A DNA stretch of 49,695 bases from Chloroflexota bacterium (GTDB taxonomy: Bacteria > Chloroflexota > Anaerolineae > UBA1429). This document shows positions 25,899-33,608 of the stretch, piece by piece. Within the stretch, counting starts at the first letter, position 1, and every line of letters starts with the position of its first letter. The position numbers and the translations under genes were made by a program. The DNA lies in the NCBI GenBank assembly GCA_019873625.1, contig JAIOAW010000018.1:1-49695 (forward strand), in the 5' to 3' direction. The notes beneath the pieces were generated by a model. The model was not told the origin of the DNA. It made no database searches and saw only the letters and a list, made by a program, of their open reading frames with translations.

Positions 25899-25916
25899 TT
25901 GTGAACGTTCTCGCAA
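25899..25916. promoter_or_regulatory. Second Rex/CRP-like operator between divergent promoters
   Basis: TTGTGAA-CGTT-CTCGCAA is an imperfect palindrome with the same left half as the site over the hydrogenase -10. The two centres are 48 bp apart. It lies upstream of both the hydrogenase -35 and the uxaA-side -35, so it could serve either gene set. Confidence 0.5.
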
Positions 25917-25931
25917 ACGATGACGCCTCGT

Positions 25932-25960
25932 TTGACGCCCCTCGCCGCCCGTGGTAAAAC
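25932..25960 (+). promoter_or_regulatory. Promoter for the split UxaA-type genes
   Basis: TTGACG at 25932-25937 and TAAAAC at 25955-25960 are spaced by 17 nt. Transcription would start about 25 nt before the ATG at 25992. Confidence 0.5.
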
Positions 25961-25991
25961 GCGCACCATCCACTGCGGGAGTGAAAGGTCT

Positions 25992-26270
25992 ATGGTCAAT
26001 GCACTGCGCATCCACCCCAAGGATACCGTGGCCGTGGCCCTTGCCGACCTGGCGCCGGGCACTTGGGTGGAGATAGAAGGCGGGCTGGAGCCGCCCGTGG
26101 TTACGGTTCAGGCCATCCCCTTTGGCCACAAGGTGGCCATCGCGCCCATCAAAAAGGGAGAGCACGTCATCAAGTATGGGGCCAGCATCGGCGTGGCCGT
26201 AAAGGATATCGCGCCGGGCGAGCACGTCCACACCCATAACCTCACGAGCGTACGCGGGAGGGCACAATGA
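25992..26270 (+). CDS. UxaA-family dehydratase small subunit (SAF domain)
   Basis: The 92-residue product is a stand-alone SAF domain, the N-terminal part of altronate/galactarate dehydratases and the small subunit (SuyA-like) of split lyases. Motifs GHKVAIAPIKKGEHVIKYGASIG and DIAPGEHVHTHNL are typical; the His residues would join the metal site. The following gene supplies the catalytic part. Their ATGA overlap means coupled translation. Substrate undetermined: sugar acid or sulfolactate-type hydroxy acid are possible. Confidence 0.85.
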   Translation: MVNALRIHPKDTVAVALADLAPGTWVEIEGGLEPPVVTVQAIPFGHKVAIAPIKKGEHVIKYGASIGVAVKDIAPGEHVHTHNLTSVRGRAQ

Positions 26271-27430
26271 GCGACTTTTTTATGGGCTACCCACGCCAAG
26301 ATGGTTCCGCTGGGGTGCGCAACCTCGTCGCCGTCATCCCCTCCTGCGGGTGCGCGCTCCATACGGCCTCGCTCATCGCCTCGCAAGTGCCGGGGGCGGC
26401 GCTCCTTTCGTACACGGGCGGGTGCAGCGAGACGGAGGCCGATACCGAACTCGCCACGCGCCTTCTGGCCCAATATGGCCGCCATCCGAATGTGGTGGGG
26501 AGCATCGTCGTGAGCCTAGGGTGCGAGATGTTGAACGCCGCCGATTTGGCGGCGCGCATCGCGCGCGGGGTGGCGCCCGTGGAACTCTTGACCATCCAAA
26601 AACTGGGGGGCACGCGCCCCACCGTGGAACGGGGTGTGGCCTTGGCCCGGCAGATGCTCGCGCCCTATGCAGGGGCCGCGCGTCAAAAGTGCCCCGTGGC
26701 GGCGCTGACCGTGGGGTTGGAATGCGGCGGTTCTGACGCGACCTCCGGCCTGGCGGCCAACCCCGCCGTGGGCGCCTTCAGCGACCTCATCGTGGCCCAA
26801 GGGGGCAAAGTCATCCTCGCCGAGACGAGCGAACTCTTGGGCGCGGAGCACGTCCTCCGCGAGCGCGCGGCCTCGCCCGAAGTGGAGGCGCGCCTGATGG
26901 CCACGCTGGCCCAATGCGAGCGTACCCTCAAGGCCACCGGCGAGGACTTTTTCGGCAAACAGCCCACGCCCGGCAACGTCCAGGGCGGCATCACCACGGT
27001 GGAGGAAAAGGCCCTCGGCGATGTGCGCAAAGGGGGCACCTCGCCCATCGTGGATGTGTTGACCTACGGCGAACCCCCCAAACGGCCGGGCCTCTCGTTT
27101 ATGGATACCCCCGGCAACGACCTCGCCTCCGTCACGGCGCTCGTGGCCGCCGGGGCGCATCTGGTGGTCTTTACCACGGGGCGGGGCAACCCTATGGGGA
27201 ACGCCATCGCGCCCGTCATCAAGGTAACGGGCAACGCCGAGACCTTTGCCCGTATGCGCGAAGATATGGATCTCGACGTGAGCGCCATCCTTCGCGGCGA
27301 AGAGACCTGGGAAGAGGCCGGACGGCGCATCTACGCCTTCGCCCTGCGCGTGGCCTCCGGCGAACCGACCGCCGCCGAGGCGCTCGGCCATGCGGAGTTT
27401 GTCCTCCTGCGAAGCGGGCCGATTTACTAG
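26267..27430 (+). CDS. UxaA-family dehydratase/lyase large subunit
   Basis: The 387-residue product matches the C-terminal domain of altronate dehydratase and SuyB-like sulfo-lyases. Family markers: GYPRQDGSAGVRN at the start, AALTVGLECGGSDATSGLAANPAVG in the middle (~145-170), MDTPGNDLASVTALVAAGAHLVVFTTGRGNPMG (~285-318) and an acidic tail region with MDLDVSAIL. Cysteines in SCGCALH, GGCSETE and GLECGG could be Fe ligands. The pair is divergent from the hydrogenase operon. It ends before a strong bidirectional terminator. Confidence 0.87.
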   Translation: MSDFFMGYPRQDGSAGVRNLVAVIPSCGCALHTASLIASQVPGAALLSYTGGCSETEADTELATRLLAQYGRHPNVVGSIVVSLGCEMLNAADLAARIARGVAPVELLTIQKLGGTRPTVERGVALARQMLAPYAGAARQKCPVAALTVGLECGGSDATSGLAANPAVGAFSDLIVAQGGKVILAETSELLGAEHVLRERAASPEVEARLMATLAQCERTLKATGEDFFGKQPTPGNVQGGITTVEEKALGDVRKGGTSPIVDVLTYGEPPKRPGLSFMDTPGNDLASVTALVAAGAHLVVFTTGRGNPMGNAIAPVIKVTGNAETFARMREDMDLDVSAILRGEETWEEAGRRIYAFALRVASGEPTAAEALGHAEFVLLRSGPIY

Positions 27431-27443
27431 AACGGTTGTAGAC

Positions 27444-27477
27444 AAAGAGGCTCGGCCTTGCTTGGCCGAGCCTCTTT
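27444..27477. terminator. Perfect 14-bp bidirectional intrinsic terminator
   Basis: Arms at 27444-27457 and 27464-27477 are perfectly complementary with a 6-nt loop. The stem ends in AAA/TTT, and TTTTCTTT follows on the plus strand. It separates the convergent uxaA-type large subunit and lysS. Confidence 0.92.
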
Positions 27478-27498
27478 TCTTTGGCAAGACCCTCGGGA

Positions 27499-28968
27499 TT
27501 ATTCTTCGCCCCGCAGTTGGGGGAAGAGGATCACCTCTCGAATGGACGATTGGTCGGTAAAGAGCATCACCAAACGGTCTATGCCGATGCCCAAGCCCCC
27601 CGTGGGCGGCATACCGTGCTCCATCGCCGTGATGAAATCCTCGTCCATCGGGTGGGCCTCCTCATCGCCGGCCTGGCTGGCCCTCCCTTGGGCGACAAAG
27701 CGCTCCCGCTGGTCGAGGGGATCATTCAATTCCGTGAAGGCATTGCCGCACTCCATCGCCCCGATAAAGAACTCGAAGCGCTCCACCAAGCGGGGGTCTT
27801 CGGGCTTTTTCTTGGCCAAGGGAGAAATCTCTACGGGATAATCCAAGATGAAGGTGGGCTGAATGAGGGTCGGCTCCACGCACTCTTCGAACAGTTTCTC
27901 GACGAGTTTGCCCCAGTTCCGTTGAGGGGGCAGGTCTAGCCCCTTGGCCTGCACGGCGGCCCAAAGGCTCGCGTAATCGGCATACTCGAGGATATCTATC
28001 CCGCTGTGTTCTAAAATGGCGTCGCGCATCGTGATGCGCCGCCAGGGGGGCGTGAGGTCTATCGTGTTCCCCTGGTAGGTTATGGTCAGGCCCCCCATCA
28101 CCTCTTGAGAGATGGTCTCATACAGGCGCTCCACCAGGCGCATCACGTCGTGATAATCGGCGTAGGCCTGGTAGGCCTCCAACACGGTAAACTCGGGGTT
28201 GTGGCGCGTGGAGATGCCCTCATTGCGAAAGTCGTGCCCGATCTCATACACGCGGTCGAACCCGCCGATGATCAGCCGCTTGAGATAGAGTTCGTCGGAG
28301 ATGCGCAAATAGAGCGTGCGGTCGAGCGCGTTATGATAGGTGGTAAAGGGGCGCGCCGCCGCGCCGCCGTAAAGGGGCTGGAGGATGGGCGTTTCCACCT
28401 CGAGGAAGCCCTGGGCATCAAAAAAGCGGCGGATGGCCGTGATGAGGCGCGCCCGCCGGATAAAGATTTCGCGCACTTCGGGGTTGGAAAGGAGGTCGAG
28501 GTAGCGCTGGCGGTAGCGCGTCTCGACATCGCGCAGGCCATGCCATTTATCGGGGAGGGGCAAAAGGGCCTTGGCAAGCGGCCTCCAGGCCACAGCGTGC
28601 ACCGTGATCTCGCCCGTGCGCGTGCGAAAGAGGTGCCCCTCCACCTGGATGAAATCGCCGACGTCCATCGCCTTGTGAAAGAGGGTATAGCCTTCCTCGC
28701 CGAGATCGTTCTGGCGCAGGTAAATTTGCAGGCGGCCCGTACCATCGGCAATGTGGCAAAAGGTGGATTTGCCCATATCGCGGATGGCCATTAGCCGCCC
28801 CACCACCTGCACGGGCTGATTTTCCTCCGGCGAGGCCTCAAAAGCGGCCAGGGCCTGGGCGCAGGTGTGCGAATACGAGACGCGCGCAGGGTAGGGGTCC
28901 AACCCCAGTTGGCGCAGGAGCATCAATTTGGCCAGGCGCTGCTCGCGGCGTTCGTTACTCTCCGGCAT
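27499..28968 (-). CDS. lysS: Lysyl-tRNA synthetase, class II
   Basis: Charges tRNA-Lys. The 489-residue protein has the N-terminal OB anticodon-binding domain (~50-140) and the class II catalytic core with motif 2 (FRNEGISTRHNPEFTVLEAYQAY) and motif 3 (GGLGIGIDRLVMLF) near the C terminus. Length is normal. An AAGGAGGGTT site precedes the ATG. It follows greA by 17 bp on the same strand, a gene pair seen in many bacteria, so the two share a promoter and the attenuator-like leader described for greA. Confidence 0.97.
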   Translation of the reverse strand: MPESNERREQRLAKLMLLRQLGLDPYPARVSYSHTCAQALAAFEASPEENQPVQVVGRLMAIRDMGKSTFCHIADGTGRLQIYLRQNDLGEEGYTLFHKAMDVGDFIQVEGHLFRTRTGEITVHAVAWRPLAKALLPLPDKWHGLRDVETRYRQRYLDLLSNPEVREIFIRRARLITAIRRFFDAQGFLEVETPILQPLYGGAAARPFTTYHNALDRTLYLRISDELYLKRLIIGGFDRVYEIGHDFRNEGISTRHNPEFTVLEAYQAYADYHDVMRLVERLYETISQEVMGGLTITYQGNTIDLTPPWRRITMRDAILEHSGIDILEYADYASLWAAVQAKGLDLPPQRNWGKLVEKLFEECVEPTLIQPTFILDYPVEISPLAKKKPEDPRLVERFEFFIGAMECGNAFTELNDPLDQRERFVAQGRASQAGDEEAHPMDEDFITAMEHGMPPTGGLGIGIDRLVMLFTDQSSIREVILFPQLRGEE

Positions 28969-28985
28969 AACCCTCCTTGGGTCGG

Positions 28986-29462
28986 TCAGGATGGCAGATT
29001 GAGCGACACGATGCGAATACGCAAGACGCCCCCCGGCGTCATCGCCTCGACGACATCGCCCACGCGGTGCCCCATAAGGGCCTTGCCCAAAGGGGATTCG
29101 TAGGAAATGCGCCCGGCGGAAGGGTCCGCTTCGGCCACGCCGACGATTTGATAGGTTTCGGGCGCTCCCCCATCTTCCACGATAGTCACGCGCGAACCGA
29201 GGCTCACGCGGTCGGCCCGCACGTCGTCATCGAGGAGTTGGGCATTGGCCAAGATCGCCTCGAGGCGCTGGATGCGCCCGACCACGAAACTTTGCTCCCG
29301 CTTGGATTCGGAATACCCCGCATTTTCGGAGAGGTCTCCCTCTTCCACGGCCGCTTTGAGGCTCGCGGCCACTTGGGGGAGCCGCACCTCGCGCAGATAG
29401 CGAAGTTCCTCCTCGATCTTTTGTTTGCCTTCTTGGGTGAGATACTGCGTCTTTTCTGCCAT
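28986..29462 (-). CDS. greA: Transcription elongation factor GreA
   Basis: GreA rescues backtracked RNA polymerase by stimulating transcript cleavage. The 158-residue protein has the N-terminal coiled-coil (~1-75) with the acidic tip motif GDLSENAGYSESK (usually GDLSENAEYxxAK, so one position after ENA differs) and the C-terminal FKBP-like domain with ISYESPLGKALMGHRVGD. Normal length. It is co-transcribed with lysS. Confidence 0.96.
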   Translation of the reverse strand: MAEKTQYLTQEGKQKIEEELRYLREVRLPQVAASLKAAVEEGDLSENAGYSESKREQSFVVGRIQRLEAILANAQLLDDDVRADRVSLGSRVTIVEDGGAPETYQIVGVAEADPSAGRISYESPLGKALMGHRVGDVVEAMTPGGVLRIRIVSLNLPS

Positions 29463-29486
29463 AGCCAGCCTCTCAAGGACGATACC

Positions 29487-29514
29487 AAAAAAGGCGCCTC
29501 AGGGCGCACTTTTT
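29487..29514 (-). promoter_or_regulatory. Terminator-like attenuator in the greA leader
   Basis: On the minus strand a hairpin (5-bp GC core GCGCC/GGCGC, 4-nt loop, extended by A-T pairs) is followed by CTTTTTT. It lies between the greA promoter and its ATG. Most transcripts could end there, giving a ~45-nt RNA. E. coli greA has a comparable leader terminator that yields the GraL small RNAs (established for E. coli; inference here). Confidence 0.6.
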
Positions 29515-29536
29515 ACAGGGGATAATATGTGAATAT

Positions 29537-29565
29537 ATTATAACCCCATTCGCCCAGTTGCCCAA
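29537..29565 (-). promoter_or_regulatory. greA-lysS promoter
   Basis: TTGGGC (29565-29560) and TATAAT (29542-29537) on the minus strand with 17-nt spacing. Start near 29530. The start region is AT-rich with an interrupted inverted repeat (GGGG...TAATAT...ATATTA...CCCC) around 29518-29547. Confidence 0.65.
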
Positions 29566-29586
29566 AATACGCACCCACAGGTGAAG

Positions 29587-30504
29587 ATGGCCCCTTCTCA
29601 GCGCACAACCGACCCCTCTCCCAAGGGCGCTTTGCGCCCCTTTGGCCTCAGCCGGGTGGCCCAAAGGCAGCCCTTGGGGCGCATCCTCCTTTCGACGGGC
29701 CGTTGGCGGGCCTCGCAGGTCCCCCGGCTTCTCGCCGATGGGCAAGTGGCCGTCGCGGGGCGCATCGTCACCGACCCCGGCCTGCACGTCAACCCGTGGA
29801 AAGAGGCAATCACCGTCTCCGGAAGGCCCCTGGCGCCGCTTCGGCCCTGCCGCTATGTGATCTTTAACAAACCGTACCAGGTGTTGAGCAGTTTCACCGA
29901 CCCCGAAGGGCGCAAAACCCTCGCGGAGTATATCCCCATCCCCGATATCTATGCCGTGGGGCGGCTCGATTACGATAGCGAAGGCCTCCTGCTCCTCACC
30001 GATGACGGCTGGCTCAACCACCGCCTCACGCATCCGCGTTACGAACACCCCAAGACGTATCTCGTGCAGGTGGAGCGCATCCCCGACGAAAAGGCCTTGG
30101 AGGCGCTTCGGCAAGGCGTCATCATCCAGGGGAGGCGCACCCGCCCCGCAGAGGTTGTGCGCCTTACGGAGGATGAACTACCGCCGCTCCCCGATCGCCC
30201 CGTGCCCATCCGCTATCGGGCCAACGTGCCCACGTGCTGGCTGCGCATCACCCTCTATGAGGGGATGAAGCGGCAGATCCGCCATATGACGGCGGCTGTG
30301 GGCTTCCCCACGTTGCGGCTCATCCGTATCGCCATCGGCCCCCTCTCTTTGGAGGGCCTGGCCCCCGGCGCTTGGCGCTTTTTGACGGAAGAGGAACTCG
30401 CCGCCCTCGCCCGGTGGATTCACGAGCGCGAGGCGGCCCATCCGCCCCGTCAGCGCCGCAGCCCCTCCAAGGGGCGCACCAGGAACCGCCTAACCCCCTC
30501 ATAA
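29587..30504 (+). CDS. RsuA/RluB/E-type pseudouridine synthase
   Basis: Isomerises a uridine in rRNA. The 305-residue product has an S4-like RNA-binding domain (~28-75, LGRILLSTGRWRASQVPRLL) and the catalytic domain with YVIFNKPYQVLSSF, the catalytic-Asp motif GRLDYDSEGLLLLTDDG and the KRQIRHM motif near residue 233. This motif set is that of the RsuA/RluB/RluE/RluF branch; the exact target cannot be read. The last ~25 residues are basic and low-complexity and overlap the end of the convergent VanZ-like gene by 55 bp. An in-frame GTG lies two codons upstream. Confidence 0.9.
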   Translation: MAPSQRTTDPSPKGALRPFGLSRVAQRQPLGRILLSTGRWRASQVPRLLADGQVAVAGRIVTDPGLHVNPWKEAITVSGRPLAPLRPCRYVIFNKPYQVLSSFTDPEGRKTLAEYIPIPDIYAVGRLDYDSEGLLLLTDDGWLNHRLTHPRYEHPKTYLVQVERIPDEKALEALRQGVIIQGRRTRPAEVVRLTEDELPPLPDRPVPIRYRANVPTCWLRITLYEGMKRQIRHMTAAVGFPTLRLIRIAIGPLSLEGLAPGAWRFLTEEELAALARWIHEREAAHPPRQRRSPSKGRTRNRLTPS

Positions 30505-30902
30505 CGCGGCGCCCACAGGCCCAGCAGGGCCAGCGCCAACCCGATGCCCACGAGGTCAACGGCCCAATCCCACGCGCTACACGTGCGCCCCGGCACGAAA
30601 TGCTGGTGCCATTCGTCGCTCGCGGCATAGAGGGCGGCCCAGAGGCCCGAGGTAAGGTAGGGAGAGCGCTTGACCCACTCGGGCAGCCAGGGCGTGCCCC
30701 CTAAGGCCAGCCGCCACCCCCAAAAGGCGAGAAGGCCAAAGATCGCCGCATGAGCGCCATAGTTAAAAAGATCGCGAATGAGGCTATCCTTTTCGCCGGG
30801 GCCGGGCACCTCCGGCTGAGAGGAGAGCCAGAAGATCAGGCCCATCCACCCTACAAAGAGCGCCCAATCTCCCACGTAGCGGTAGCGCAGAATCCCTCTC
30901 AT
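30450..30902 (-). CDS. VanZ-like membrane protein
   Basis: About 150 residues with four membrane spans. The VanZ-family pattern is present: IFWLSSQPEVP near the N terminus, NYGAHAAIFGLLAFWGWRLAL, LYAASDEWHQHFVPGRTCSAWDWAVDLVGIGLAL. VanZ confers low-level teicoplanin resistance in enterococci, but most homologues have unknown roles. The frame opens at 30914, but AAAGGGG is spaced for the ATG at 30902. It overlaps the pseudouridine synthase tail-to-tail. Confidence 0.85.
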   Translation of the reverse strand: MRGILRYRYVGDWALFVGWMGLIFWLSSQPEVPGPGEKDSLIRDLFNYGAHAAIFGLLAFWGWRLALGGTPWLPEWVKRSPYLTSGLWAALYAASDEWHQHFVPGRTCSAWDWAVDLVGIGLALALLGLWAPRYEGVRRFLVRPLEGLRR

Positions 30903-30920
30903 AGCCCCTTTCATCGGCCG

Positions 30921-31103
30921 TTATGAGCGCCGTCGGCGGTTCTGGAGGCGATCGGCCAGGTTGAGGATGAGGAGACCGATCCCCAAGGCGATGACATAAT
31001 CCCACTGGCCCATCAACACCAAAAGGGCGATGATCAGGAGGATGCCGAGGTCAACCCAAAAGATCAAACGCGTCCCGTCTCGCAACATCGGTTTTTCATC
31101 CAC
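30921..31103 (-). CDS. Small two-helix membrane protein
   Basis: A 60-residue product with two hydrophobic segments (~13-31 and 33-48) and a basic C terminus (LQNRRRRS). No family recognised. It may start at GTG 31103 or ATG 31088; neither has a strong ribosome-binding site. It ends 18 bp before the likely VanZ start, suggesting co-transcription. Confidence 0.5.
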   Translation of the reverse strand: MDEKPMLRDGTRLIFWVDLGILLIIALLVLMGQWDYVIALGIGLLILNLADRLQNRRRRS

Positions 31104-31188
31104 CGCACGGCATAGATACGTCGGCCGGCGCTACGAAACCCCTCCTCACGCCCCCTGCGGGCGAGAGGCCCCTTACAGGCGCGCCGTG

Positions 31189-31217
31189 TTGGTAACTTCT
31201 ACCAAATCGGTTACAAT
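31189..31217 (+). promoter_or_regulatory. Promoter with an overlapping 17-bp palindromic operator
   Basis: TTGGTA (31189-31194) and TACAAT (31212-31217) are spaced by 17 nt. The -35 box is the left arm of a perfect inverted repeat, TTGGTA-acttc-TACCAA (31189-31205). A repressor bound there would block the promoter of the membrane-protein/GH5 operon; a sugar-responsive regulator is plausible but not shown. Confidence 0.6.
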
Positions 31218-31259
31218 GTCAAGTAGCGCAAGCCCTTTACCCCAGAAGGAGTCCGCCCA

Positions 31260-31988
31260 ATGCTCATTCGAGAGGCCATGAGTGCGTTTTGGCAAACCCT
31301 CAAGGATACGTGGGAGGAACTGTTCCCGCTGGCCATCGTCAACCTCGTTTGGCTGCTTGCCTGGGCTGTGCCCCTCAGCTTAGGGTCGGTGGCCGCGAGC
31401 ATCCCAGCCTTGGCCATCCCACTCTTTCTCATCGGCATCTTGGCCTTCCCCGTGGGCACGGCGGGCATCTATTATGTTACAAATCGCGTGGCCCATGCCA
31501 AAACGTTCCACTTTTCGGATTTCCTCGAGGGCGTCCAGCAGTATTGGTGGCGGAGCCTCTTGTGGTTCTTGGCGAACCTGCTGGTCATCTTTCTCATCTC
31601 GGTAAACATCTGGTTCTACCCGCGCGCCTTCGAGGGGGAATGGACTATCTTTGTGGCCATTTTTTGGCTCTTTCTTCTCCTTTTTTGGGTCGCTATGCAG
31701 ATTTATTTTTGGCCCATCCTCATCGAGATGGAAGCGCCGCGCCTGTTCTTGGCCTGGCGCAATGCCCTTTACCTCATTTTGGCCAACCCCTTTTACGCCT
31801 TTTTCATCGCCTCGTTCACCTTGGTCCTCCTGGCGGCCAGCGTGCTCACCACGCTTCCCTTCATCTTTGCCGGGATGACCCTGCAAGGGCTGTTGGGCAA
31901 TAACGCCGTGCTGATCCTGCTCTCCCATTTCGGCCTCATCCAGCCGCCGCGCCCCAAGGCCACGGGCGGGGGCGAATTCGGAGAATGA
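31260..31988 (+). CDS. DUF624-like multi-spanning membrane protein
   Basis: The 242-residue protein has about five to six membrane spans. The start (FWQTLKDTWEELFPLAIVNLVWLL) followed by small-residue-rich helices and a central FxDFLEGVQQYWWRS segment resembles DUF624/YesL-type proteins, which are often neighbours of glycoside hydrolases and sugar transporters in Firmicutes and Chloroflexota. Function is unknown. AGAAGGAG precedes the ATG. Its ATGA overlap with the GH5 lipoprotein gene means coupled expression. Confidence 0.7.
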   Translation: MLIREAMSAFWQTLKDTWEELFPLAIVNLVWLLAWAVPLSLGSVAASIPALAIPLFLIGILAFPVGTAGIYYVTNRVAHAKTFHFSDFLEGVQQYWWRSLLWFLANLLVIFLISVNIWFYPRAFEGEWTIFVAIFWLFLLLFWVAMQIYFWPILIEMEAPRLFLAWRNALYLILANPFYAFFIASFTLVLLAASVLTTLPFIFAGMTLQGLLGNNAVLILLSHFGLIQPPRPKATGGGEFGE

Positions 31989-33043
31989 GGCACCGCATAG
32001 TGCCCCTAGAGAGATGGCTCGAGCGCCTCGGGCGGGCGCTTGGGGTGGCCCTCGTCATCGGCGGGATGCTCGGAGGTTGTAGGATGCGCGCCAGGCCGGC
32101 AGATATTATGGCCTTTTCGATAGATCCCCCGCTCCGAGGCATCAACCTCGGCAACGCCTTGGAGGCGCCCGTCGAGGGGGCCTGGGGGGTTACCTTGCAA
32201 GAGGAGTATTTTGCGCTCATCCGCGAGGCCGGCTTTACGGCGGTGCGCATCCCCATCCGCTGGTCGGCCCATGCCCTGCCGCAGGCGCCCTACACCATCA
32301 ACCCCGCCTTTTTCGACCGCGTGGATTGGGCCGCCAAGCACGCCCTGGGGCAGGGGTTGGTAACCATCCTCAACATCCACCACTATGACGAACTAGTGAA
32401 CGACCCGCCCGCCGAATATGAGCGCTTCTTAGCCCTGTGGCGGCAGATCGCCGAGCACTACCGAGGGTACAGCGCGAATCTTTGGTTTGAAATCCTCAAC
32501 GAACCGCACGACCGGCTGGGCGGCGCACTTTGGAACCGCTATGCCCGCGAGGCGCTGGCCGTCATCCGCGAGACGAACCCGACGCGGCCAGTGGTCATCG
32601 GGCCGGGAGATTGGAACGGCATCGGCGCCCTGCGCGCGTTGGAACTCCCCCCAGAGGATCGGCGCATCGTGGTTACTTTCCACTACTATGCCCCCTTTGA
32701 GTTCACCCATCAAGGCGCCGAGTGGGTAGCGGGCAGCCAAAAGTGGCTGGGCACGGCCTGGCAAGGCACCGAGGCCCAACAGGCGGCCGTGCGGCGCGAC
32801 CTGGATCGGGCCGCCGAATGGGCACGCGAACAGGGCCGCCCGCTCTTGATGGGCGAATTTGGCGCCTATAGCAAGGCCGATATGGATTCGCGCGCCCGGT
32901 GGACGGCTTTTGTGGCGCGCGAGGCGGAGGCCAGGGGCATTTCTTGGGCCTATTGGGAGTTCTGCGCGGGGTTTGGCGCCTATGACCCCGCACGGGGAAC
33001 CTGGCGCGAACCGCTCCTCAAGGCGCTCATCCCCGCTCCGTGA
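31985..33043 (+). CDS. GH5-family endoglucanase-like lipoprotein
   Basis: A 352-residue glycoside hydrolase of family 5 type. The N terminus is a lipoprotein signal: Arg-rich start, hydrophobic core and a lipobox-like MLGGC with C32 as the lipidated residue. The catalytic barrel starts at LRGINLGNALE and has HHYDE, the acid/base Glu173 in FEILNEPHD, the HYYAPF strand and the nucleophile Glu291 in LLMGEFGAYS. Probable beta-1,4-glucan or mannan hydrolysis on the outer face; the exact substrate is unknown. It overlaps the convergent hpt gene by 17 bp. Confidence 0.9.
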   Translation: MRHRIVPLERWLERLGRALGVALVIGGMLGGCRMRARPADIMAFSIDPPLRGINLGNALEAPVEGAWGVTLQEEYFALIREAGFTAVRIPIRWSAHALPQAPYTINPAFFDRVDWAAKHALGQGLVTILNIHHYDELVNDPPAEYERFLALWRQIAEHYRGYSANLWFEILNEPHDRLGGALWNRYAREALAVIRETNPTRPVVIGPGDWNGIGALRALELPPEDRRIVVTFHYYAPFEFTHQGAEWVAGSQKWLGTAWQGTEAQQAAVRRDLDRAAEWAREQGRPLLMGEFGAYSKADMDSRARWTAFVAREAEARGISWAYWEFCAGFGAYDPARGTWREPLLKALIPAP

Positions 33044-33608
33044 CGGGGTGCGGCATCAACTTGGGGTGAAGCGTGCCGACGAAGGGCAGGTTGCGGTAGT
33101 AACCATCCGCATCGAGGCCGTAGCCCACCACGAAGCGATCGGGCAATTCTAGGCCACGATAATCGAGGGGAACGTCAATCAAGCGCCGATAGGGCCGGTC
33201 GAATAGGACGCACACCTTGAGGCTGGCCGGCTGGCGGGTGCGCAGCGTGCGCAGGAGATAGTCGAGCGTCAGGCCGGTGTCAATGACATCCTCCACAAAG
33301 AGGACGTGCCGCCCGGTAATCGAATGATCCAAGTCTTTGGTGATGCGCACCGTGCCCTTGCCCGCCGAATCCCCATAACTGGAGATGGCCATAAAATCCA
33401 CCGTGACGGGGATGGTGATTTGGCGCAGCAAGTCGGCCATCAAGATCACCACACCGTTGAGCACCCCCACGAGGACGGGATCCAGCCCCGCATAATCGCG
33501 CGAGATCTCAGCGCCCAGCCGCGCGATGACCCCTCGAATCTCCTCCGAGGTATAGACCACCTGGGCGATATCATCCACGATCCGTTTACTCGGCGTTCGT
33601 ACGGCCAT
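33027..33608 (-). CDS. hpt: Hypoxanthine(-guanine) phosphoribosyltransferase
   Basis: Salvages hypoxanthine and guanine to IMP and GMP using PRPP. The 193-residue protein has the type I phosphoribosyltransferase signature VLFVEDVIDTGLTL (~101-114), the VLNGVVILMADL loop and MAISSYGDSAGKG (flexible catalytic loop). Normal length, with a short C-terminal extension. Its start lies 23 bp inside the end of the nuclease-like gene, so the two are co-expressed. Confidence 0.95.
   Translation of the reverse strand: MAVRTPSKRIVDDIAQVVYTSEEIRGVIARLGAEISRDYAGLDPVLVGVLNGVVILMADLLRQITIPVTVDFMAISSYGDSAGKGTVRITKDLDHSITGRHVLFVEDVIDTGLTLDYLLRTLRTRQPASLKVCVLFDRPYRRLIDVPLDYRGLELPDRFVVGYGLDADGYYRNLPFVGTLHPKLMPHPVTERG

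Noticed and set aside
30784-31005. Additional ORF overlapping the VanZ start and the small membrane protein
   Set aside because: It lies in another frame of two better-supported genes and has no recognisable content.
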